NCBI GenBank assembly: GCA_032988165.1
Contig: JANTQF010000266.1
Coordinates: 1-48,139 of the forward strand
Direction of reading: 5' to 3'
DNA from: Emmonsiellopsis sp. PD_33
Taxonomy: Eukaryota > Ascomycota > Eurotiomycetes > Onygenales > Ajellomycetaceae
DNA: 48,139 bases
The stretch's first letter is position 1. Every line of letters begins with the position of its first letter. A program made the position numbers and the translations under genes. Under the pieces are notes generated by a model. That model was not told the DNA's origin. It saw nothing but the letters and a program-made list of their open reading frames with translations, and searched no databases. Below are positions 11,311 through 20,306 of the stretch, piece by piece.

Positions 11311-12912
11311 ATGAGCACCTTCAAGGGACGCGCTTCGCACGTATCGCACGAAACCCAATATCTTCCCCCTTATGCAGAAACCGATGAGAACCTTCCTCCG
11401 TATGCTGAAAGAGGAGATGACCGAGATCAGGTCAAATCCTTTCTTAGAGGATTGCTATGGTCCTCCGATCATCAAGAAATTGATACCAACATCGTTCAAG
11501 AACTTATCCCCGGTGAATACCAGAGGATATCAGAGCACGCATCAAAAACCCGCAGCTTCTATGCCTTTGAAAGGTTCGAATTATCGTACATCGCGATGTG
11601 CATAATCCGAACTCTTTTCTCCTCCATTGCGGCAGGCGATAGCGAACTCATGTCATGGTTGTTGCAGAACCGTCTTATCACTGCAGATACGATAAATACC
11701 GATGGTATGTCTCCGTTGCTGGCTGCTGTCAAAGCAGGGAGGATGCGGATTGTGCAGGAACTGGTCGATTTCGGGGCAGAGCCTGATGCCTACGGTACTG
11801 TGGTAAGACTTCACCTAGCCAGCTGATTTTCTTGCTTCCTGACCCCTCTTCGAGAAGTATTCATTTTCAACCTCATCACACTAACAGTGGCTCAGGGATG
11901 GCAACGGATGCTTCGTAGCGAGATTCCCATCAAACGAACTCCCCTACAGTTCGCCGCCGAGCTTGGAAACTTGCCGCTTGTCAAGTTATTCATTGAGACA
12001 TATCATTGTGACGACTCTAAGATCGCACCAAATGGGGAGCTTGCACTTCGCTTAGCAGCGGAGAATGGCCACCGTCATGTTGTCGATTACCTTCCTGTCC
12101 GGCGGGGTGGAGGCTGGAAGCGATGGCAAACCAAGCACCAAAAGGCCATGAAAAATGCAGAACGAGCGGTTCGGTCCATATTTTACTTCGCCAAGATCGT
12201 TGTTTGGGACGTGCCGAAATTTTTACTGTGGACAATCCCGAACGAGATCATTTTCCGGCCCCTGAAGATACGCTGCGTATGGTGCTGGGAGAATAGAAAA
12301 AACCTCCTGAAATTGGTTCAGTACCAAGTACTACAAACACCCATCCGCCTGCAAAAGGCTGCACGTTGGATATGGAAGTCGGTTCAGAAGATCCCTCGAG
12401 CGATATCAGATGGATCGAAGGCTATATGGCATTTCGTTACCGATCTCCTTCCAAGATGGATCTGGAGAATTCTTACGAAAGAAATCCCGAGAGTCGTTGC
12501 CAGCATGTCCAAGTGGATATGGGAAGTGCTGTCATCAACTCTGAGGTTAACCGTACGCCTCGCCCAAAGGATAATTTCACTTATTCATACGGTATTCATT
12601 GCGATGATCTCTTTTTTCCAGAATCTTACCCTGACCGATATTTGGAACGGGTTCTGCGACATTTCAACCATAATATTTGTCTCTGTTCCCCGGACAATTT
12701 GGAGCTGGATTGTTAGTCTTGGGGAGGTTATGTACAAATTCATGGAAAGGAGTTTTGGAATCGCTGGTATAGTAACTTGGTATATTGGGTATGGAATAGT
12801 TTACGCTTCTGTGTACATTCCGAAACAGTTATGGTATATTGTTGGGAGCTTTGGGAAGTCGATGGCCGCGGCCTTTCGAGAGGTCGTGATTTGGTTCAAT
12901 CCGAAAGCGTGA
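11311..12912 (+). CDS. Ankyrin-repeat protein with tryptophan-rich C-terminal repeats
   Basis: Two exons (11311-11802 and 11896-12912, phase 0) give 502 residues. The N-terminal 40 residues hold two LPPYAE copies eleven residues apart, matching the (L/P)PxY pattern bound by WW domains. Ankyrin repeats follow: DGMSPLLAAVKAGRMRIVQE (about 131-150) and, after the splice, TPLQFAAELGNLPLVKLFIE (about 179-198) and ALRLAAENGHRHVVDYL (about 213-230). The remaining ~270 residues are unusual: seventeen Trp fall in about 230 residues. WIW occurs at about residues 322, 352 and 371, each near Lys/Arg, suggesting repeated amphipathic or membrane-embedded helices. The last ~120 residues are hydrophobic enough for several membrane segments (IVTWYIGYGIVYASVYIPKQ). 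The splice acceptor at 11894-11895 (GGCTCAG) keeps frame; the nearer one at 11886-11887 does not. Ankyrin assignment is solid, function unknown; a membrane-bound adaptor is my inference. Confidence 0.8.
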
Positions 12913-13147
12913 ATGGAAAATCCCAACTTCAGGCATTCAAATGACGGAACGATTTTCATTATGCGCACAATTTGGAAACCGGTTTTATGTCTCTATCTTT
13001 AATTATAGAAAAATGGTTTTTCGTCCATCCCGGAATCTGGCGGCGTTCTTCAACGCCAGATTTACGGTTGATCCGCCGTCTATGTAGATACACCATCAAC
13101 TCACAGACCTGGCAGAGCCTCCTTCCATCTCACTTCTTCCACTACTC

Positions 13148-13244
<97 letters not shown>

Positions 13245-13378
13245 CAGTAGTAGTAGTAGTAGTAGCAGTAGCAGTACTAGTAGCAGTAGTACTAGTAGTA
13301 GCAGCAGCAGCAGTAGTAGGTAGACATTACGCGGAATGGGAAATGGGTATATTCATTATCAACTAATGCCAGGAATCA
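12913..13378. other. Convergent 3' region holding a microsatellite
   Basis: About 0.47 kb between the 3' ends of the ankyrin gene (+) and THOC7 (-). More than a third of it is the TAG/GTA trinucleotide array listed separately; the rest is presumably untranslated region. Confidence 0.6.
13147..13320. repeat. TAG/GTA trinucleotide microsatellite
   Basis: About 58 tandem copies of a TAG (GTA/AGT) unit. The first two thirds are pure; toward the right end several units become AGC or ACT, giving an AGCAGC run near 13300. It ends about 60 bases beyond the THOC7 stop codon, outside every coding region. The interruptions at one end are typical of an ageing microsatellite. Length is likely to vary between isolates. 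Confidence 0.97.
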
Positions 13379-14462
13379 CTACGTAATATCCATCCTATCT
13401 TTATCCTCGTCTCGGGGATCTTCTATGACTCTCGAAACAGAACGTGTCCTGTTGGCTGTTGATGTTTCCACTGCACCTTCGTCCCCAGTAACCTCGCCCT
13501 CGTCTATCATATTCTCATCCTCGGATTCCTGGGGCCGTTGCTTTTCGGGTGAGGATGCGGTCATTGCCTGCCGCAGCGGTGTGGCACTACCAGTACCACC
13601 CGCACGAAGTTTCTCCACTTCATGGCTAGGGTTCGACGGGGTACCACTCTCTTGGTCTGGTTTTGGAGTTCCAACGGCGCTTCCCCTGCCCTTAGAACCA
13701 ACATCTCCTTCGTCCCCATCCTCACCCTCCTCCATGCCTTCTCTTCGCTCTACCTCTTCCTTCTCGTCTCTGATTAACCGCCGGAGATTCATTCCCTCAT
13801 CCACAATTCTGCCAAATTGTTCCCTGCGCTCCGCCCACGTCTGCGCGTACTCCTTACTTTCAAGTTCCAGCTTGGCGATTTCCGCATGTAGTTTTTCAAG
13901 ATTTGCCTGTTGATCCTCTCGAGGTCGTAGCAAGCGGTTCGACGTAATTTTCTCCGCCAGGTCGTCATACGTCTTACGGAGCGCAAGAGTTTTCTGTGCT
14001 CCCTCCAGTTGTACCCGCAACTCGGCCGCATTTTCCTTCACTGCTTGCGCCGTCGACTCGATTCTCTGCTTTTCGGCCGTATAACGTTTCCGCTCCTTCT
14101 CGTTGCTTGCGAGTAAGAACTGGATTCGGGCGATACTGCTTTCAAAAGCGGCGAAATCAAGGGTTACGTCTTCGCGAAACTGGCGCCAGTCGTCTAGCTT
14201 CTTCTGCTTTTCGGCTTCGAGCTGGGCGGCATCTGGTTCCGCGCCATCGGGTGGTGGGGTAGGAAAGAGGGAGGTGGGCGCGGAAACAAGTGAGTTTGGA
14301 GTGAGCAGGCGTTTTGTAATTCGTTTAAATGGTTTCTCTTCGACGTTAAGGAGCCGTGATTTGTGAAGCGCATCTGGGAAGCGGTTAGGTTGGACCAAGG
14401 GCAGAGTCTTTTGTAAAGCACTGACCTTCATCAGCTTGATCTAGCAGCGTATATGACGACAT
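13379..14462 (-). CDS. THO complex subunit 7
   Basis: THOC7 is a coiled-coil subunit of THO, the nuclear complex that couples transcription to mRNA packaging and export. Two exons (14426-14462 and 13379-14373, joined in a GAT codon) give 343 residues starting MSSYTLLDQADEDALHKSRL. This start is preferred over the Met at 14431, which lies inside the 52-bp intron (GTCAGT...CCCAG). Residues 12-30 (DALHKSRLLNVEEKPFKRI) and the segment KKLDDWRQFREDVTLDFAAF match the fungal THOC7 core. A helical region runs to about residue 225 with KTYDDLAEKITSNRLLRPRE and EYAQTWAERREQFGRIVDEG. The last ~120 residues are acidic, Ser/Pro-rich and probably disordered. The gene is divergent from the transposase-derived gene, about 0.6 kb between starts. 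Family assignment is good; no other THO subunit is nearby. Confidence 0.9.
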
Positions 14463-15047
14463 GACGGCTATGCGATGGGGCTCAAGAGGATATGAAGCCC
14501 AATGTTCAGTAATATGTGGCGGTTGATCTGTTGTTCAAGGTGAGGTATTGCAGTGAAGTTAAAAGAATGAATGAATGCCAAAATGCCAAGCCAAGCAGTC
14601 CGTTCTTGGGTTGGTGCTATCCGTGACCAGCGACTAACCAGATCGGGCTAGCTCAGTCTCGGATAGCCACATCACCGCTTCGGCCCTCAATGACTTCAAA
14701 TCGACGGGCAATACTCAGCTCTCTATCTCGCAACCCAAGTCTCGGTTGGGAAGTGCCAGGGTCTTTTGACTAGAAAGTCCTTGAGCCGGCTATATATATC
14801 TACTCTTCCGCGGATGCATTTATTTCGCGGAACAGCTTATGGCGCGTCCATCACAAATACGCCTCGATTTCCGCTCCCAATATAACACCCCTCCTCGGAC
14901 ATTCAGGTGTGTATTTACATCTACCGAAATAGTATGGTTTCAGTTGATTAACACATACTCCAAAGGTATCCCATCCAACGCTTTTGAACTACATGTTGTT
15001 TGCGGCCCGATTCCGGTCCGGATAAAGTGTTCTTGTTTGGCCTCAAG
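14463..15047. other. Divergent intergenic region
   Basis: About 0.6 kb between THOC7 and the MuDR-type gene. A TATATATAT stretch occurs near 14790. A 98-codon frame from 14839 overlaps the start of the MuDR-type gene in another frame; it could be leader or an upstream exon but has no family resemblance. Confidence 0.5.
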
Positions 15048-15953
15048 ATGGAGGGAATGTACACTGGCATCCAGAAGAAACAATTATTTGACTCCCTGGA
15101 GTCGTTTAAATCGTTCGTGCGTTCCGCGTCTATAAGACAACGCTGGGAACTCAGCGTCATTCGGAGCAATAAGAAAAGTGTCACTTTGGGCTGCCGTTCG
15201 TCCTCTGACTGCGCATTCCGTGCCGTTTGTCGCACCAACAAAAATTACACCTATGTGACCTCGGCGAACGACGTTCATACTTGTCGCAATTCTTCAGAAA
15301 ATGCGATTTCGCGGTCTGAACATTCCCGTGTTCAATTTCTCATGAAGGAGATCCCCAAATTCTTTGACCTGAATAGCAAAATCTCCGCGCAACAGGTTGT
15401 GGAAGCGATTAAACGATATTACGGCTCTGACATCGCCCCTCGACAGGCTCACCGAGCGTTGTTGCAGTTAGAGATGCTCAAGCGCAAGCGCCAGCGGAAC
15501 ACTAACTCAAGCCCACTCCACCCAGCGACTGAAATGTCTAGCGAGGAAATTGGCGATTCCCACCATCCTGATGAGTGGCTACACAACCAAAACATCTTAC
15601 CCCTACCCATTGGCTCGGATGATGATTTACAGGCAACGGGAGGTAGTCACGGACACCAAATTACCATACAACAGCCAGGCCCACCAGTCCCTGCTCCCGC
15701 TTCGCCTCCTTACAATCATGTTCCCATATCGCATGTAGTCCAAGGCTCGGACAATCGCACCCGCCTTGCTCTGCCTCCCCATGATCGACATCACGACCAA
15801 GATAATAGCGGTCCCAGGGTGGTCACGAACCTCAAAGTCGAATTTGCCTGCGGGTCATGCGGAGCCATTAATCAAGGTTTTTTCCCCAGTCATGGGCAAG
15901 TTATGCAGGCAGCTCCAGCGAACTGTTCTTCTACTGCGACCAACAACCCCTAA
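15048..15953 (+). CDS. Protein with a MuDR/MULE transposase DNA-binding domain, lacking the catalytic domain
   Basis: A single-exon frame of 301 residues. An in-frame stop at 14985 and no good acceptor support ATG 15048 (MEGMYTGIQKKQLFDSLESF). Residues about 10-85 match the N-terminal zinc-binding domain of Mutator-like transposases (WRKY-GCM1 fold): FKSFVRSASIRQRWELSVIR, then GCRSSSDCAFRAVC and finally DVHTC, giving C-x5-C-x21-H-x-C. The next part, EHSRVQFLMKEIPKFF with VVEAIKRYYGSDIAPRQAHR (about 105-145), corresponds to the helical segment that precedes the DDE catalytic core in MULEs. No catalytic core follows; instead there is a Pro/His-rich tail ending in a CGSCG pair. I infer a domesticated, DNA-binding descendant of a transposase, possibly a transcription regulator. 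No terminal inverted repeats were seen. It could also be a truncated element. Confidence 0.75.
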   Translation: MEGMYTGIQKKQLFDSLESFKSFVRSASIRQRWELSVIRSNKKSVTLGCRSSSDCAFRAVCRTNKNYTYVTSANDVHTCRNSSENAISRSEHSRVQFLMKEIPKFFDLNSKISAQQVVEAIKRYYGSDIAPRQAHRALLQLEMLKRKRQRNTNSSPLHPATEMSSEEIGDSHHPDEWLHNQNILPLPIGSDDDLQATGGSHGHQITIQQPGPPVPAPASPPYNHVPISHVVQGSDNRTRLALPPHDRHHDQDNSGPRVVTNLKVEFACGSCGAINQGFFPSHGQVMQAAPANCSSTATNNP

Positions 15954-17413
15954 TACGGTTCAGGGATACACCAGCAACAGATCTAAACGTTCTGTGGAAG
16001 GGTGTGCATTTTTTTTTTCGAAATACCCATTTCTTCATTCAAACATCGTCTTTGGGAGACGTTACCTGAGAAGAGCTACATTTTGTTCTGCGGATTTCTA
16101 TATATGTATACACATTATTGCGACTACTTTGAAAGACGACGGTCAAATTGAGCATAAGGCACTACATGATTCGACAATCGCATTTCCTCTCAAGTATCGA
16201 TTACCCCCGTGTCGACTCTTTTCCGGAGCTCATTTCAAGGGGAAACAATTCCTGCAGTTGGGGGCTATTACATTTCATTTAATCGCTCCTCCCTTATCCC
16301 ACCCCCATCCATAAACAAGGGTACAATTTCATCCCCATGTTTCAAAGCCTAGTATTGTTGGTTGTGCTAAGTTGTGTTGCATTATGAATGAGTTTATGTG
16401 GCTGCTTTCTCGGCGGCGTTTTCGGCGACATCTCTTGCAAATTCCTCCGTTGTGATTCGCGGAAACATCTACTCTTATCTCTGAACCAAAATTTGACTCT
16501 TCAAATTTTGGTGAAGATGACACGCTTATTGTAAGTTGATAAAGCGCACATATTATAATATACGACAATCTCTTCTGCTCATTTTAATTTCGATATCTCG
16601 GGCTAAGTCTGCTTTATAGGTCCGATTGTTCGCGACTTCAATTGGGGTGGGGAGCAGCGTTCGTTGAATTAAGCTTTGTGGGTCCCTCACATGACGCACC
16701 TTATTTTGACAGGCTCCGCACTCCCGGAATCGCTTCGAGACGAATATGTCCTGGCCTAGACACGATATGAGCTTGATAGAGCTATCTTTATCGCTTCTTG
16801 AAAGACCATGAATGATCTACTCCTCTTGGCTCCGACGATTCGGGGATTTCTAGCTCTCGGACCCCCTTTCAAAATCTTTTAATCAAACTCAATTGTCAAG
16901 CATTCGCCGATAGGTCGCATGCATCTGTTCTTTCTGGCCTAGACTCTAGATTTTATTGAAAGTCTGTTACGTGAGGTTAAATACCCAGGTACTTATCACA
17001 GGTATCATGCAATATGGTGTAACCAGTACTCCCGGAATGGGCAATGCTTGACTCCACGTTGATGTACTGCGGTACAATTTGCCACCCGGCGGACTGTGAC
17101 GTTACGTCGATGTCTTTTGGCAGCGGGTGCTACCCTTTCTCCCGGAGACTCTGGCTGCTATCTCCCAACCCACGGTTCCTTCCAACTTCCTTGACTCTAT
17201 CCCTTCCCTTCTCGGTGGTACTTTCCTCGGGCAACATGTCGCTTGGCATGAGTTAAGGTTGCCCGCTATTCTGGAGTGCTTTCCGACCCCGCACATCCGG
17301 CCGTTTTTCCGTTTTATACCCTACGGATCCCCAGTCAACCCGCGACACCTCGTTCCCTCTCCGCCACGCGCCGCCAAATTCAACGACAGCATTTTGCACA
17401 ATTGAATAGCACG
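15954..17413. other. Intergenic region
   Basis: About 1.46 kb between two plus-strand genes. It contains the perfect hairpin listed below and a T-rich run near 16009. Frames of 60-180 codons around 15.8-16.3 kb overlap the MuDR-type gene or run antisense and show no family resemblance. The final ~300 bases should carry the PTR2 promoter. Confidence 0.55.
16495..16522. repeat. Perfect 12-bp inverted repeat with 4-base loop
   Basis: ACCAAAATTTGA, a CTCT loop, then TCAAATTTTGGT: a perfect palindromic hairpin about 540 bases past the MuDR-type gene. The arms stop abruptly at both ends. It could be a hairpin in a long 3' UTR, a dyad binding site, or chance. Confidence 0.85.
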
Positions 17414-19782
17414 ATGGCGGAGAAAGTGGGGCAACTTGCAGAGTCAGTGACCAAGCCAGCCACCAGCTATATTCAGCAGAATTCTTTAGAGGGCCATACA
17501 TGCTGACGTTGTCATAGACTGCATGCGAACCAGGTTGAACCTCAAGTCCATGATCACCGAGATCTCGCTGGAGGCGATGAACCCGAGGTGGCTTCAATCA
17601 AATCTGATGCAGCTCGAATTCACGTCGAGGAAGCTGACTCCCACGCTTCCGACGAGCCGACCGAAGAGGAACTTGCAAGTCTGAGGAAGATCCCTGAAAA
17701 ACTGCCATGGTCTAGCTTCTTGGTCGCTGCTGTAGAGCTATGTGAAAGGTACTATCACTACTTCTCGGCCTTAAAATATCCCTTGCTAATCAAACAATCA
17801 CATTTAAGATTTGCGTATTACGGCCTGAGTGGCCCATTCCAGGCACGGATCCTAAAACTCAGAAGAAAATATTGATGTAGAATTCTAATATTGCCAGAAC
17901 AGAATTATATCCAGCACCCCTATAAAGGCCCTAGTGGCATCCCAGGGGCACTTGGTAGGCCTCCTATACGCTTTAGATTTGTAATATTATTCTGCTAACG
18001 GCTCTCTTTAAAGGACTTGGCCAGGCAGCTGCCACTGGATTGAATAGTTTCTTCCAGGTACATCATTGTTCCAATAGCCGTAAAAGACTCTTGTTCAAAT
18101 GTCCAGAAGCGGCTAACACTTCGTTAGTTTTGGTGTTATGTGACCCCCATCATTGGCGCAATCGTTGCGGATCAGTATCTCGGAAGATACAATACGATCA
18201 TCATTTTCGCATCGATATACATTTGTGGACTTGTTGTTCTAGTCTGCACTTCTTTCCCTTTCGCAATCGAAAATGGTTCTTCACTTGGAGGCTTGATAGC
18301 CGCAATGATCATCATTGGCCTGGGGACAGGTGGAATTAAATCCAACATATCTCCGTTGATCGCCGAGCAAGTCAAGACCCGCAAACGTTCAGTTAGAACG
18401 TTGAAGTCTGGCGAGAGAGTGATCGTCGACCCTTCAAAGACGATTGAGCGTATTTGTAAGTTCGACATCTACATATAAAATTGATTGAGGATCTAATTTT
18501 TCGATCTAGACCTCATATTTTACATGTGCATTAACATCGGTTCCCTATCGCCCATTGCTACCACTTCGCTCGAATTGCACGTCAACTTCTGGGCAGCTTA
18601 TCTTTTGCCGGCATGCATGTTCGTGGTTGGTTTTGTTGTTTTGATTGTGGGCAAGCGGTACTACATCGTTCGACCGCCGAGAGGATCAGTTATTATCCAT
18701 GCATTCAAAGCAATGTGGATTGGCTTGATAAACAAATGCAACATGGAGGCGGCCAAGGTTTCTTATCAAGCTCAGCATGGCGGCACACATACGATTCCGT
18801 GGAGTGACCACTTTGTCGACGAAATGAAGAGAGCATTGGTTGCGTGCAAAGTTTTTGTGTGAGTTGTAACAATATTCTTCAGGCCTTTTGTGGTTAAACT
18901 CATACTCACATTTGACATAGTTACTTCCCGATATACTGGGTCTGCTATCAACAGATGCTCACCAACTTCCTTTCCCAAGCGGCTACAATGGAACTTCATG
19001 GCATCCCCAATGATATTATGCAAAATATCGACCCATTGACCATCATTATTTTCATTCCTATCTGCGACAGGATCGTTTATCCTCTACTTCGCAAAATGGG
19101 TATGTTCGCCAGAAAAAAAAAAAACTGCTGGACTCGGAACTAATTATCGTGTGCCACAGGTATCCCATTCAGACCTATCACGCGTATTACAATGGGCTTT
19201 TTATTCGCATCCATTTCTATGGGATACGCTGCAATAGTCCAGCGTCTCATCTACAATTCCCCACCGTGTTATAGCTTTCCAATGGAATGCCCGGCAAGTA
19301 ACGACGGCGAATTGCCAAACAAGATCCATGTTGCAGTACAAACTCCTGCATATCTCTTTATCGGTCTTTCCGAAATTTTCACTAGTATCACCGGTCTCGA
19401 ATACGCCTACACCAAGGCTCCTGAATCTATGAAATCGTTCGTGATGGCTATGTTTTTGCTCACTAGCGCCTTTGGGTCTGCCCTCGCTATTGCCTTGTCG
19501 CCAACCGCGAAGAATCCCAAATTGCTTGTAAGTTCCTCTCTGCAGAAGTTCGTATAAGCTGGAGCACTAACATTCGTCTAATCACAGTGGATGTATACGG
19601 GTCTGGCAATTGCCAGCGCTATTGCCGGAGGAATATTCTGGTTCCTATTCAAACGCTACAATGACACAGAGGAAGAGATGAATGCACTCTCAGGACAGGA
19701 GGCATACGAAGAAAAGCCCGTCGCGGCAAATGCTATTACTCTAACCGGAAAGGCTAACCCCGAAGCTCCACGGACGGGATGA
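17414..19782 (+). CDS. PTR2: PTR2-type proton-coupled oligopeptide transporter
   Basis: Imports di- and tripeptides with protons across the plasma membrane (POT/PTR family). Ten exons join in frame to 602 residues: 17414-17442, 17518-17748, 17809-17842, 17903-17954, 18014-18057, 18128-18455, 18510-18858, 18921-19099, 19160-19527 and 19588-19782. Family signatures are present: AVELCERFAYYGLSGPFQ (about 80-98), IVADQYLGRYNT, GLGTGGIKSNISPLIAEQ with the FYMCINIGSLSP segment, and the second-half VYFPIYWVCYQQM. About twelve membrane helices are expected, with the usual long central loop and acidic N-terminal tail (EADSHASDEPTEEELASL). Exon 3 ends at a GC rather than GT donor (CAG|GCACGG), the only way I found to keep the conserved GPFQ-NYIQHPY order; the branch site TTCTAAT is near the acceptor. 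It converges on an amino-acid permease. Confidence 0.94.
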
Positions 19783-20306
19783 ACCTGAGGTGCTATTTTT
19801 TTTCTCTGGGTTGCATAAATCTCTCATATAGTGATACCTTCTGACTTTGTGGGAGCTCATTTATCATTCAAGAGGAGAAATACGGCCGCAATCATGTTTT
19901 CCTGGTGCTCGTGGTAATGGCAGCAGATGTAGTTTGTTGATTGGGGGACAGTTTTTTATCTCCTTCTGTGTGTGGGGGCCCGTTTCTGTCTCTGATCTCG
20001 TATTTGTATGATTTACGGTTACTAATTATGTTTTCAATTCAATGAGCGAAAGGGTTTGAAACAAAAAAGGGGGTTGGTTCGGAGTTTTATGGTATAAGCT
20101 TCAGGGACTAATAATTCTTCTTTATAGGAACGTTACAGCTAGCATAATGATAATTAACTCGTTAGTATTTCCCCAGTATAACCGTTAAAATTCAAACAAG
20201 AGCGAATGATCGTAAAACCCATCGTAATTAATTCTATTGAAAAAAAACTCAACATTTCATAAATTTCCTTTTCTTAGCACGCTATGATTCATTCAATTCA
20301 ATTCAA
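19783..20306. other. Convergent 3' intergenic region
   Basis: About 0.5 kb, AT-rich, between the PTR2 and amino-acid permease stop codons. It holds poly-T and poly-A runs and an ATTCA/ATTCAA short tandem near 20290, consistent with two polyadenylation regions. No gene seen. Confidence 0.6.

Noticed and set aside
13147..13320. Repeat array considered as a CRISPR-like structure
   Set aside because: Pure trinucleotide microsatellite in a eukaryote, no spacers.
13425..13913. 162-codon plus-strand frame inside THOC7
   Set aside because: Antisense shadow of the acidic THOC7 tail, giving an artificial Ser-rich product.
15000..15047. Upstream TTG as start of the MuDR-type protein
   Set aside because: A standard ATG at 15048 begins the conserved region and an in-frame stop lies just upstream at 14985.
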